Positions 46,282 through 55,033 of a stretch of 64,000 nucleotides of DNA are shown piece by piece. The number at the start of each line of letters is the position of its first letter. Position 1 is the first letter of the stretch. The notes under the pieces are model-generated. The model saw nothing but the letters and a program-made list of their open reading frames with translations, was not told the origin of the DNA and ran no database searches. Made by a program: the position numbers and the translations under genes. Source of the DNA: Pseudoselenomonas ruminantium (GTDB lineage Bacteria; Bacillota; Negativicutes; Selenomonadales; Selenomonadaceae); assembly GCF_900142515.1 (NCBI RefSeq), contig NZ_FRBC01000011.1, positions 28,637 through 92,636 of the forward strand. Reading direction: 5' to 3'.

Positions 46282-47340
46282 TCATTTAAAATAACGTGCA
46301 ATGCCCTGCACAATCGCAGCAGCTATCTTATTCTGATAGGCATCGCTACGTAAAAGCTGTTCTTCATTATAATTGGTCACAAAACCCAGCTCAATCAATG
46401 AAGCAGGCATCGTGGTATGACGCAAGACATAATAATTAGCCGTCTTGACTCCGCGATTGAACAGCCCTCCAGCTTTCGCCAGCTCCTCATTCAGCAACGT
46501 GGCAAATCTCTGGCCTTTAGCAGAGCCTGCATTATAATAGGTTTCCATCCCATGTGCTGCCGGACTGGAAAATGCATTACAATGGATAGACAGGAACAGC
46601 GCCGCACGACTGTCCCGATTTGCCACATCACAACGCGCCTGCAATTCTTGCTTAGCTGTAGCATTAGGCGCAAAAACATCTACATCTGTGGTACGGGTCA
46701 TAAGTACATTGGCACCCGATTGGGTCAGGATATTCTGCACCTTTTTCGCCACCGCCAACGTAACGTTTTTTTCCATTACACCATTAGGTCCCACAGCCCC
46801 ACTGTCACTGCCACCATGCCCGGCATCCACTACGATTGTCTTGCCGTTCAATCCGGCAGCAGCAGGCGGTGCCTCCTTATAGGGTTCCATAAGTTCTATC
46901 ACGATACGAGCCGGCTTATTCAACCGCTTTTCCCGGGGGAGAGTCGATATTTTATAATTATCCTTGATTACAGGCTGCGTGCAATCAATCGTGATTTGTG
47001 TATCCCTGCCTACTTCAGCAATACTGACCTGATTTGCCAGACCATTTTTCATGGCAATGAAATTCTTCACCTTGCCACGCTTAGTTTGCGGTAAGGTTAT
47101 AACCAGCTGCTGGCGCAAATAAGGGAGTTCCTTGACAGTATACGCCGGTTCATCCCCTGTCATGCCGATCTCAATCCGCAAGGCGTTCCTTCCCGCTATC
47201 TTTACCTTACTAGTCTGAAAGTAATTCAATTTATGGCTATGATTATCACGAGCTGCTTCTACTACACCAGGTGTCCATATACCAACAAAAAAAGCCACCA
47301 AAACGCCCACTAAACTTACCCAGCGGAATACGTTATTCAT
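46282..47340 (-). CDS. N-acetylmuramoyl-L-alanine amidase with AMIN-like domain
   Basis: 352 aa. An N-terminal signal peptide or anchor (SLVGVLVAFFVGIWTPGVVEA) is followed by an AMIN-like beta domain (about 35-150) and an Amidase_3 domain: IVVDAGHGGSDSGAVG with zinc His, FLSIHCNAFSS with the second His, and SLIELGFVTN with catalytic Glu. It cleaves the bond between MurNAc and the stem peptide. Whether it serves daughter-cell separation is inferred. ATG 47340 follows GGAGG by 8 nt. Confidence 0.93.
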   Translation of the reverse strand: MNNVFRWVSLVGVLVAFFVGIWTPGVVEAARDNHSHKLNYFQTSKVKIAGRNALRIEIGMTGDEPAYTVKELPYLRQQLVITLPQTKRGKVKNFIAMKNGLANQVSIAEVGRDTQITIDCTQPVIKDNYKISTLPREKRLNKPARIVIELMEPYKEAPPAAAGLNGKTIVVDAGHGGSDSGAVGPNGVMEKNVTLAVAKKVQNILTQSGANVLMTRTTDVDVFAPNATAKQELQARCDVANRDSRAALFLSIHCNAFSSPAAHGMETYYNAGSAKGQRFATLLNEELAKAGGLFNRGVKTANYYVLRHTTMPASLIELGFVTNYNEEQLLRSDAYQNKIAAAIVQGIARYFK

Positions 47341-47357
47341 CAAACTTGCCTCCTAAA

Positions 47358-47558
47358 TCAATCGCGTAGAAGCTCCAGGGCCTCTGCCTCTGCCTGCTCA
47401 TTAGCCTCTTTATCCAAGGCAATGTCCAGCGTAATATAATCGCCTTCCCCCACTTCAGCAGGCAGAAACTCCCGGGGAAAATTCACCTTTTTCATGGTTT
47501 CTCCTAAGAGCAGTACCGCCAATTCGCCTTCATATCGGTCAATATAAGCAGAAATCAC
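47358..47558 (-). CDS. DUF3006 family protein
   Basis: 66 aa small acidic protein of the DUF3006 type: YIDRYEGELAVLLL, then VNFPREFLPAEVGEGDYI. Function unknown. It is often found next to ComEC-like metallo-beta-lactamases, as here, and its start overlaps that gene's stop (ATGA), so the two are coupled. Confidence 0.85.
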   Translation of the reverse strand: MISAYIDRYEGELAVLLLGETMKKVNFPREFLPAEVGEGDYITLDIALDKEANEQAEAEALELLRD

Positions 47559-48496
47559 TGTACGTCCCCCATTTCCGTCACAATATTATAACCCTTGCCA
47601 TCTGTTGTTAATGTAATGGTACCATTTTTATCAGTCTCATAAATCTTCAGCTTCATTGAGTGATACTTTTTCATGGTCTGCGCATGAGGATGCCCATAAT
47701 CATTGCCGGCACCACAGGAAATCATCACAGCTTCGGGATTTACCGCCCGCAGGAACTCCGCCGAAGAAGAAGTCTTGCTGCCATGATGGCCTGCCTTGAG
47801 AACCGCACTCTTCAACTCATTCCCATAGGCTTTCACAATAGGTTCTTCTTCGACCTTCTCCGCATCTCCGGTAAACATCATAGAAAAGTTGCCAAAGATA
47901 AGCCTGCCTACCACAGATTCATTGTTTGGATCATGATGTTCCGTCGTCTTGCTGCCCTTGTCCACTGCGGCCTTATCCGGTGCATAGACCTTAAACTTCA
48001 CACCGCCGCCAAAATCAAGTTCATCACCAGCCACTAAACCATGACGCTTAATGTTTTTCTGTTTGAGCAGCTTCATGTAACGTGTATAGACCTTTGACTT
48101 GGAAGGCATTCCGTTGTCAAAAACCTCACCTACTTCGTAGTCCTGCAACACGACACCCTCTACACCACCAATATGGTCCGCATGCGGATGCGTGAGGATC
48201 AACTTGTCAATGCGCTTGACACCAGCCTTTTTCAGCTCATTGCGCAGCTTTTCCTGCTCATCCAGATCACTGGTATCAATGAGCACCGTCTGCTCAGGGG
48301 TTTCTATCAAGATCGCATCGCCCTGCCCCACATTAAGCATCTTCACGGTCAGATTCTTTACAGCTTCAGCTGTCATGGAGCCATTTTGTCCGCCACTGGC
48401 CTGATCTGTCGTCTTACCACCACAACCTGTCAGCAGAAGACATACAGACAAAACCATCACGAGCAGGAATTTCCATTTTCCTTTCATTCCAATCAC
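47555..48496 (-). CDS. ComEC-like metallo-beta-lactamase lipoprotein
   Basis: 313 aa. Lipoprotein signal with LLTGC. The MBL domain has LTHPHADHIGGVEG (HxHxDH), FTGDAEKVEEE and AGHHGSKTSSS, matching the stand-alone C-terminal domain of ComEC. In ComEC this domain is thought to degrade the non-transported DNA strand; the stand-alone lipoprotein could be an extracytoplasmic nuclease. No other competence gene is here. Followed by coupled DUF3006. Confidence 0.88.
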   Translation of the reverse strand: MIGMKGKWKFLLVMVLSVCLLLTGCGGKTTDQASGGQNGSMTAEAVKNLTVKMLNVGQGDAILIETPEQTVLIDTSDLDEQEKLRNELKKAGVKRIDKLILTHPHADHIGGVEGVVLQDYEVGEVFDNGMPSKSKVYTRYMKLLKQKNIKRHGLVAGDELDFGGGVKFKVYAPDKAAVDKGSKTTEHHDPNNESVVGRLIFGNFSMMFTGDAEKVEEEPIVKAYGNELKSAVLKAGHHGSKTSSSAEFLRAVNPEAVMISCGAGNDYGHPHAQTMKKYHSMKLKIYETDKNGTITLTTDGKGYNIVTEMGDVQ

Positions 48497-48497
48497 C

Positions 48498-49301
48498 TCA
48501 AATTCGTTTCAGGATATAGCGGTAAATCCCCTCTGCTACACCATCTTCATCTACCGTAGGCAATACATGATCAGCCAGAGCTTTCAATTCCGGTCCGGCA
48601 TTTCCCATTACCAAAGCATGCCCCACAGTGCTCATCATTTCCAGATCATTCAAGCCATCACCAAAGGCATAGCTTGACTCCACCGGAATGTTCAGATAGG
48701 CCAGTGCCCGCTCAATGCCCGTAGCCTTGGACACATCAGCGGCGTAAAGTTCCATGTACTTCCGCAGCGTAGGATCTATAAGCCCAGTCACGCCCGGCCA
48801 GGACAGCAATTTTTCAAATACACCGCCAGCCCCAGGAGTATCACAGAGTAATTCCACTTTTCCTGCCACGATGTCCTCTAAGGAAAAATCTCTTACAAAA
48901 CGATCTACATGAATATTGATATTGCGATAGACATTTTCCAGCCCTTTAAATTCAGGCCGTAAGTAAACCTGCGGATAACTCTCCAAAATGTACTCGATGC
49001 CATTCTGCTCAGCCAAAGCGACCATGGCCTGGATCTTATCTGCCGGCATATCCTGACGGAAAATAATCTCCCCATCGATTACGACTATCGCTCCGTTCAG
49101 CAAAACAAAGCCATCAAAGAGTCCCTCCTGGACCAGTTCATCACTAAGATACGCCCAAGGCCTGCCCGATGCAATGAAAGTACGATGTCCCGCAGCCCTC
49201 AATTCGCGAATTGCCTTCTTTACACTTGGAGACATGCTTGTTTTTTTATGATGAATATTGATCAGTGTACCGTCAATGTCAAAAAATACTGCCTTAGTCA
49301 C
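48498..49301 (-). CDS. HAD-family Cof-type phosphatase
   Basis: 267 aa HAD hydrolase, class IIB. FFDIDGTLI carries the two catalytic Asp. The cap domain is alpha/beta. FIASGRPWAYL is motif II, and YAFGDGLNDLEMM is motif IV. Such enzymes act on sugar phosphates, FMN or PLP; substrate unknown. Its stop is 2 nt before the MBL gene start, so it belongs to the same transcript. Confidence 0.9.
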   Translation of the reverse strand: MTKAVFFDIDGTLINIHHKKTSMSPSVKKAIRELRAAGHRTFIASGRPWAYLSDELVQEGLFDGFVLLNGAIVVIDGEIIFRQDMPADKIQAMVALAEQNGIEYILESYPQVYLRPEFKGLENVYRNINIHVDRFVRDFSLEDIVAGKVELLCDTPGAGGVFEKLLSWPGVTGLIDPTLRKYMELYAADVSKATGIERALAYLNIPVESSYAFGDGLNDLEMMSTVGHALVMGNAGPELKALADHVLPTVDEDGVAEGIYRYILKRI

Positions 49302-49395
49302 AAAAAACTCCTATCTACTACAAGCGAGATAACTTCTTTTCTTCATGTTACTAAAAATCATGTATTCTTTCAAGGCTTTCCTCACAAAAAGAAAA

Positions 49396-49424
49396 TTGCA
49401 CTGTGGTCTAAAAAAAAGTATAAT
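49396..49424 (+). promoter_or_regulatory. Promoter of the VanW-family gene
   Basis: TTGCAC (49396-49401), 17-bp spacer rich in A, TATAAT (49419-49424). Confidence 0.75.
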
Positions 49425-49465
49425 GAAAGAGCAGTTGAATTTTTCGTAAGGAGTGTCTCTTTATT

Positions 49466-50716
49466 ATGAATATTTCTACCACTACGCTAGGAAAAATTGT
49501 CACTCTTACTGCCCTGGGCACGGTTCTTACTATTGCAATCGCTGGCAGTATTTCTGTATCCGTCGTTAATCAAGACAAGATCATCATGGGCGTTCAAGCC
49601 TACGGCACGACCATCGCCGGCATGAACAAAAATGAGGCCCGCAAGTTTTTTTCTGACACGGCCAACAGTAAATTACAACGAAAAGCAGCCGTGCTGAACT
49701 ACGAAGAACGTACGTTTCACATTGACCCGGCAGATATCAATCTTCACGGCAACGTGGATGAAGCCGTCGAAGCTGCCTATCGTATCGGCCGAGAAGGCAC
49801 TCCCCTGCAAAATCTGATCAGCCAGATGCGCTGTGCTATTTTTGGCCAGACAATCACCATGGACGCCAGTTATGACGAGCAGCTCCTCACCAACCAGCTG
49901 CTACAGATAAAAAATGCCATTGATACACCGCCTGTAAACGGTGTTGCCACTTTACAGGCAGATGGCAGCATCAAAAAAACTGCTGCCGTCACAGGCTTGA
50001 CGCTTGATATCGATCCTATTGCCGCAGAACTGGCTCCTGAATTCAAATCATTGAACATCACCGTAAAAAAAGAGCTTACACCTGAAAAACAGCCACCATT
50101 CATTCAAGATGCAGACCTGGCCGCTATGGATGGCATTCTAGGTTCCTATACCACACGTTTTTATCCAGGTGATCGCGGAGATAACATCGGTCTGGCCGCC
50201 AGTCACCTGCAGGGAGCATTGATCCGCAGCGGCTCCACCTTGTCCTTCAACAGCATTGTCGGCCCCCGTACCCGGGATGCCGGATACAAAAATGCTGGTG
50301 TCATCATCTACGGTGAACATGCGATTGATGTAGGCGGTGGTGTCTGCCAGGTAAGTTCAACTTTGTATAATGCAGTCCTGTTGGCAGGGCTCACCCCTAT
50401 CGAACGCACAGGTCATTTCGCTGCTTCCAGCTATGTACCTGCCGGCCGCGATGCCACTGTCGCAGACGGGCTGATAGATTTTGTATTCCGCAATCCTCTT
50501 CCTCATCCAGTCTATCTTACTGTCTCTAACACAGGTAATGCTCTTACCATTTACGTTCTAGGCACCCGTTCGGATCTTAATGGAAAAAGCATTGCACTCA
50601 TCACAGAAGGAAGTTCCCAGCACCCTTCCGTTTACCGCCTTTGGAAACAGGATGGTCAAGTAATAGAACGAGAATTCCTGCATACAGATACATATGAAAC
50701 ACTGAAAAACACCTGA
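49466..50716 (+). CDS. VanW family protein with YoaR-like peptidoglycan-binding domain
   Basis: 416 aa. N-terminal membrane anchor (about 8-33, IVTLTALGTVLTIAIAGS). A YoaR-like repeat domain (about 45-215) has MNKNEARKFFSD and NGVATLQADGSIKKT. The VanW domain (about 225-405) has TLSFNSIVGPRTRDAGYK and VGGGVCQVSSTLYNAVLL. VanW occurs with vancomycin resistance but also widely without it; its biochemical role is unknown. There are no van genes here, so this is not evidence of resistance. AAGGAG lies 12 nt before the ATG, slightly long. Confidence 0.9.
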   Translation: MNISTTTLGKIVTLTALGTVLTIAIAGSISVSVVNQDKIIMGVQAYGTTIAGMNKNEARKFFSDTANSKLQRKAAVLNYEERTFHIDPADINLHGNVDEAVEAAYRIGREGTPLQNLISQMRCAIFGQTITMDASYDEQLLTNQLLQIKNAIDTPPVNGVATLQADGSIKKTAAVTGLTLDIDPIAAELAPEFKSLNITVKKELTPEKQPPFIQDADLAAMDGILGSYTTRFYPGDRGDNIGLAASHLQGALIRSGSTLSFNSIVGPRTRDAGYKNAGVIIYGEHAIDVGGGVCQVSSTLYNAVLLAGLTPIERTGHFAASSYVPAGRDATVADGLIDFVFRNPLPHPVYLTVSNTGNALTIYVLGTRSDLNGKSIALITEGSSQHPSVYRLWKQDGQVIEREFLHTDTYETLKNT

Positions 50717-50752
50717 CCGTTCAGGATACACACATGCAGGTACACTATAATA

Positions 50753-50798
50753 GAAGGGGTGTTGCCCAAATGAGAATTCACTTAGGCAACACCCCTTC
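50753..50798. terminator. Terminator between VanW and histidine kinase genes
   Basis: GAAGGGGTGTTGCC and GGCAACACCCCTTC form a 14-bp stem; convergent genes on both sides. Confidence 0.85.
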
Positions 50799-50805
50799 TT
50801 AATTT

Positions 50806-52125
50806 CTAATCCTCCCCCTGCCACTTCAGCCCTACCGTAACCCAGCCATCCTGCTGGCGGAAATCACATTGGGCACCGTACTTGCGGATAAAGGAACGCA
50901 AAGCAATCATCCCCGTGCCATGATTGGACTCGTCACTATAGGGAAAACCATCGCTATCCAGTGTTAAAGCCCCTTGAAAACGATTGGCCACCGACAGGGA
51001 AAATTGCCCATCTGTGCACTGTGCTGAAACCTTGACGGCACGATCCATGACAGGCTGATTCATGCTGGCATGCAGGGCATTTTCCAACAGATTGGACAGG
51101 ACAATAGCCACATCTGTATCCATGCCCACCATCTCCTTGGGCAAATTTACCTTCTGCTGCAAAGGGATTTCCAGATTGCCCAGATGATAGTGATAGATCG
51201 ACAAAGTTGCATTGACAAGGTCATTGGTGCAGAATTCCCGTATCATTGCCTGTTCGCTTTCCGCTGACTGCTTAGCCACCAGCTGTTTGGCCTCACTGAT
51301 GCGCCCACTGTCCAACAAGGTGCTGAGCAACTGGTTGTAATGGCGCATATCATGATTCAGGACACGCAAGGTCTGCCGCCGTTCTTCTGTCAGACGTGTA
51401 TACTCCCGCAGGGAATACAGCTGTTGTGCCAAGAGATTGTTGCGATTGACTTCGGCCGTATGTTCAGACATATGATAGGCAGAGGTGAGCACCAGCCGGA
51501 AAATCAGAAAGAAAGCGATTGGCAGTGCCAAACGGCCGACACGCTCAGGCACACTATGGTAAAGCTGGCCATCCAGCATGGGCAGTGCGTAGGCAAACAA
51601 TACCACCAGCGGCATCAGGGCGATATAGAGTCCCAAATGCCGGTATTGAAAGAAACGCTGGACCGGAATCAGATTGCTGAATATCTGCCGTTCCAAGGGG
51701 AGCAGCAGCAGGAAAAGGACGAGATAACAGCTGATGATCATCAGCATATGCATGCGTTCACCATAATCAACCGGCAGGACCGCGCTGACCACAAAGCCGC
51801 TGATGGTATGCAGCAATATGGAGAACAGGCTTTGCATGCTCAGCACAAACAAATGCTGCACGAATCCACGGGGAATGCAGTAATAAGCAATCAGGAAAAA
51901 CGGCACCCAGCCAAAGGCCACCAGCAGCTTGAACCGCAGTACCTCCCCATCATACATCGCCATAACTGCAGCATAGATAAAGAAAGCCATGATTCCCCAG
52001 CCAACTGTCAGCTGCTGCAATTTGTGCTGCTGCACAACTGAAGCGATTTGGGCAAACGGAAGATAACGAAGCCAAACGCCACTGAACTGCAGAAAAACCA
52101 GCGTTAATGCCAATAGATACTCCAT
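50806..52125 (-). CDS. Sensor histidine kinase, GHKL type
   Basis: 439 aa. The N-terminal half (about 1-215) has six or seven hydrophobic segments. A short coiled region leads to LNHDMRHYNQLLSTLL (H-box, about 260) and a GHKL ATPase with VLSNLLENALHAS (N-box) and NHGTGMIALRSFIRKYG (G-box). It looks like AgrC/CitA-type quorum or peptide sensors. No LytTR response regulator is adjacent; the nearest regulator is divergent (52336). Signal unknown. Confidence 0.87.
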   Translation of the reverse strand: MEYLLALTLVFLQFSGVWLRYLPFAQIASVVQQHKLQQLTVGWGIMAFFIYAAVMAMYDGEVLRFKLLVAFGWVPFFLIAYYCIPRGFVQHLFVLSMQSLFSILLHTISGFVVSAVLPVDYGERMHMLMIISCYLVLFLLLLPLERQIFSNLIPVQRFFQYRHLGLYIALMPLVVLFAYALPMLDGQLYHSVPERVGRLALPIAFFLIFRLVLTSAYHMSEHTAEVNRNNLLAQQLYSLREYTRLTEERRQTLRVLNHDMRHYNQLLSTLLDSGRISEAKQLVAKQSAESEQAMIREFCTNDLVNATLSIYHYHLGNLEIPLQQKVNLPKEMVGMDTDVAIVLSNLLENALHASMNQPVMDRAVKVSAQCTDGQFSLSVANRFQGALTLDSDGFPYSDESNHGTGMIALRSFIRKYGAQCDFRQQDGWVTVGLKWQGED

Positions 52126-52242
52126 TCCCGGACCTCACTTTCAAAAAGTAATATCATAATGATACCTGACTAAAATTCGCAATAGTTTCTCTGTTATCTA
52201 TTTTACCACTTACGATATATTTCGGCTACTTTTGTAAAAACA

Positions 52243-52271
52243 TTGCTAAAAATCAAGTCTTAGGATAAAAT
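52243..52271 (+). promoter_or_regulatory. Promoter of the HD-GYP regulator
   Basis: TTGCTA (52243-52248), 17-bp spacer, TAAAAT (52266-52271). Confidence 0.55.
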
Positions 52272-52335
52272 TAGAAATAAGTTAAGTTTTTATTAAATTC
52301 AGATTAACTTTAAAAGAAAGAGGAGCAGCCTCATC

Positions 52336-53376
52336 ATGAATATTCCACCGTTCAAACGACGCCGCATAATAGCCGTGGATGACGATTCCATCAACCGGAT
52401 GACTCTGGAAGCCATCCTCAGCACCGATTATGACTTCGTTGCCATGTCCAACGGCCCTGAAGCACTCGCCCTGCTCGCAGAGCAGCCTGCCGATCTCATA
52501 CTCCTCGACATCAATATGCCGGAAATGGATGGCTTTGAAGTGCTGGCAGCTTTACAGCAGAATGAAAAAACCTGTGCCATACCGGTCATCATGCTGACCG
52601 GTGATCTGGATCAGGAAACCGAGGTGCAGGGCATTCAGGCCGGTGCCTTTGATTTTGTCCACAAGCCTTTCATCCCCACTTTGATCCTGCGCCGCATCGA
52701 GCGGACCTTGGAACTCAAGGCCCTGCAACATCACATGCAGCAGGAAATCGACCGGCAGACAGCCATTGCCCAGGAACGGCTAGCCTCCACCCAGCGTCTA
52801 TTCCAGGAAATGATAGAGACACTTGCCGATACCATCGATGCCAAAGACAAATACACCCACGGCCATTCCCACCGCGTAGCGGATTACGCCCGGGAAATTG
52901 CCCGTCGGGCGGGTAAGTCCGAAGAATACCAGCGCGCCGTCTACTATATGGCACAGCTTCACGACATCGGCAAGATTGGCATCCCTTCCAGCCTGATCAA
53001 CAAAAACACAAAACTCACGGATGAGGAATATGCTGCCATGTGTCAACATACCAATATCGGCAGCGATATCCTCGCCCACGTCAAGGAGATGCCCGAACTT
53101 TTGACTGCCGCCCGCAGCCATCACGAACGCTATGACGGTACAGGTTATCCGGACGGACTCGCCGGCACTGCCATTCCCGAAAAGGTCCGCATCATCGCCG
53201 TGGCGGATGCCTACGATGCCATGACCTCCAAACGCAGTTATCGGGACGTTCTGCCCCAGGCTGTGGTCCGGCAGGAAATACTCAATGCCCGCGAAACGCA
53301 GTTGGATCCCCTCTTCACTGACATCATGCTGCAGATGATCGATGAGGATGTTCATTACCACCTGCGAGAAGAATAA
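52336..53376 (+). CDS. Response regulator with HD-GYP domain
   Basis: 346 aa. REC domain (about 8-125) with acidic DDD near 15-17 and phosphoacceptor Asp 58 (LILLDINMPEMDG). A coiled linker is followed by HD-GYP (about 160-340): HSHRVADYA, LHDIGKIGIPSSLI and HHERYDGTGYPDG. The HD-GYP motif is complete, so cyclic-di-GMP hydrolysis is expected. It is a likely target of the hybrid kinase 1.6 kb downstream on the same strand. Own terminator. Confidence 0.93.
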   Translation: MNIPPFKRRRIIAVDDDSINRMTLEAILSTDYDFVAMSNGPEALALLAEQPADLILLDINMPEMDGFEVLAALQQNEKTCAIPVIMLTGDLDQETEVQGIQAGAFDFVHKPFIPTLILRRIERTLELKALQHHMQQEIDRQTAIAQERLASTQRLFQEMIETLADTIDAKDKYTHGHSHRVADYAREIARRAGKSEEYQRAVYYMAQLHDIGKIGIPSSLINKNTKLTDEEYAAMCQHTNIGSDILAHVKEMPELLTAARSHHERYDGTGYPDGLAGTAIPEKVRIIAVADAYDAMTSKRSYRDVLPQAVVRQEILNARETQLDPLFTDIMLQMIDEDVHYHLREE

Positions 53377-53386
53377 ACATGCCTCC

Positions 53387-53421
53387 AAAGGCTCTGCAGG
53401 AAATTTTCCAGAGCCTTTTTT
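53387..53421 (+). terminator. Terminator after HD-GYP gene
   Basis: AAAGGCTCTG / CAGAGCCTTT stem with six T after it. Confidence 0.85.
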
Positions 53422-53532
53422 GTATTTGCCCTTTAGCCTGACATCAGGCCATACGGTTCGGATATTCGTCATGATGGGGCAGGAATAATAAATCCATATG
53501 GCGAAAACTAATCATGGAATGCATGCCTGTGT

Positions 53533-53862
53533 TTGTCTGAAACGTTGTCTGATTGGAGGAAAATTTATGCGGAGGAACTGCGGGAAACCTTTGAGCAGAT
53601 CCGTGTTGCCTCCGGGGATGTAGCCATCCGCATCCGCAATATGACGCAGGATATGCAGGGCGTGTCGGCCGAAGCCAGCAATATCAAGCAGAAATCCGAG
53701 CAGATTTCCTCCAACAGCGGCAAGGTTTCCGGCGAAATGGAAAATGTAGCCACTGCTTCTGATGAACAATCCACGGCCGCTGATGAAATCGCCACGGCCA
53801 GCCAGTCCTTGGCGAAACTGGCTCAGAATCTGCAGAATTCCCTGAATAAATTCCAATTCTGA
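53533..53862 (+). pseudogene. 3' relic of a methyl-accepting chemotaxis gene
   Basis: The open frame (about 109 codons) encodes only the C-terminal part of a chemoreceptor signalling domain: MTQDMQGVSAEASNIKQ, then VATASDEQSTAADEIATAS, ending LQNSLNKFQF, like the ending of the full MCP at 5574. The sensor, membrane segments, HAMP and hairpin tip are missing. The only start is a TTG with no ribosome site. It most likely arose by deletion. It sits between the HD-GYP terminator and the binding-protein gene. The flanking 53422-53532 shows no gene. Confidence 0.75.
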
Positions 53863-53914
53863 CCTTGTTTGGTCATGAAGTCTTCACTGTTTGGCAGAAA
53901 GGCGGTTTAGTGGT

Positions 53915-55033
53915 ATGAACTTTTGGCAACAACATAGCTTGTCCCAATGGGCCACGCGGCTCATCGTCAGCTTCATCCTGATCGTGCTGGCCGCCGCCTG
54001 TTGGATCTTCTCCAGCAGCACCTTTGATCAGCCGCATCCCAAAGCCGGCATCGTGCTGTTGGGCGGCATTGACGAGGAGGGCTGGAACGCCCCCCAATAC
54101 CGCGGTATCCATAAGGCCTGCAATTCCATGGGTATCGAGCTTCTCACCAAAGAACGCATCATCGGTGACGGCGCCTGCACAAAGGCCGTCAATGAACTGG
54201 TCAGCGAAGGTGCGGGGATGATATTCCTGGCCAGTTATTCCTATTCCCAGGAAGCGCAAAAACTTGTCCGCCAATACCCCCACATTGCCTTCGGCACCAA
54301 CTCAGCTGAATGCCATGCCCGCAACATGACCTCCTATTTCATCCGCATGTATCAGGGGCGGTATCTGGCCGGCGCCCTGGCCGGCATGCACACTAAGAGC
54401 AATGTCATCGGCTATGTAGCCGCTATGAAAAACTCCGAGGTCAACCGTGGCATCAACGCCTTCACCCTCGGCGTGCAGCAAACCAATCCCGCAGCCCGGG
54501 TTGTCGTCATGTGGACAGGCAACTGGCAGGATGAGGAAAAGGAAGCGTGGGAAGCCCGCCGTCTCATCAAAGAAGCCGGTGCTGACGTCCTCACCTATCA
54601 TCAGGACGAACCAGCTGCCGCAGATGTGGCTGAGGAACTGGGCATTGACTATATTGGTTACTATGAGGACTTAGGCAAGCATGGCTGGCGCTCTGACCAT
54701 GTCCTAACCTCCGTGGTCTGCAACTGGGACCGCTACTATGAAGACATCATCCGCCGTTATCTCAAGGGGGAACTCAACTACATGGACAAACAATGGGTAG
54801 GCATGGAAGCAGGATTCGTGGAACTATGTGATTTTTCTGCTGCTGTCACGGAGGAAGAAAAAGCACGACTGGCCCAAATAAAGGAAAAGATGCTGGGCGG
54901 TCGCTTTGTCTTTGCCGGGGAAATCTATGACCGCCAGGGAAAACTTCGCTGCCGGCCGGATGAATCCATCCGGGATGACCGCCTGCTCCAGCATATGGAC
55001 TGGCTGGTAAAGGGGGTGGAGATTCTTGAATAA
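53915..55033 (+). CDS. Membrane-tethered BMP/Med-type substrate-binding protein
   Basis: 372 aa. The N-terminus has one membrane helix (about 14-33, RLIVSFILIVLAAACWIF) and no lipobox, so the binding domain is tethered outside. The domain matches the BMP/PnrA/Med nucleoside-binding family: KAGIVLLGGIDEEGWN, SYSYSQEAQKLV and GYVAAMKNSEVNRGINAFTLG. No ABC permease or ATPase follows; instead the next gene is a hybrid kinase whose TTG start overlaps this stop by 8 nt. So it probably acts as a ligand sensor for the kinase, not for transport. ATG 53915 has AAGGCGG upstream. Confidence 0.85.
   Translation: MNFWQQHSLSQWATRLIVSFILIVLAAACWIFSSSTFDQPHPKAGIVLLGGIDEEGWNAPQYRGIHKACNSMGIELLTKERIIGDGACTKAVNELVSEGAGMIFLASYSYSQEAQKLVRQYPHIAFGTNSAECHARNMTSYFIRMYQGRYLAGALAGMHTKSNVIGYVAAMKNSEVNRGINAFTLGVQQTNPAARVVVMWTGNWQDEEKEAWEARRLIKEAGADVLTYHQDEPAAADVAEELGIDYIGYYEDLGKHGWRSDHVLTSVVCNWDRYYEDIIRRYLKGELNYMDKQWVGMEAGFVELCDFSAAVTEEEKARLAQIKEKMLGGRFVFAGEIYDRQGKLRCRPDESIRDDRLLQHMDWLVKGVEILE

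Noticed and set aside
49466..50716. Vancomycin resistance gene
   Set aside because: VanW-domain proteins are common in Firmicutes without resistance; no vanHAX or vanRS genes are present.
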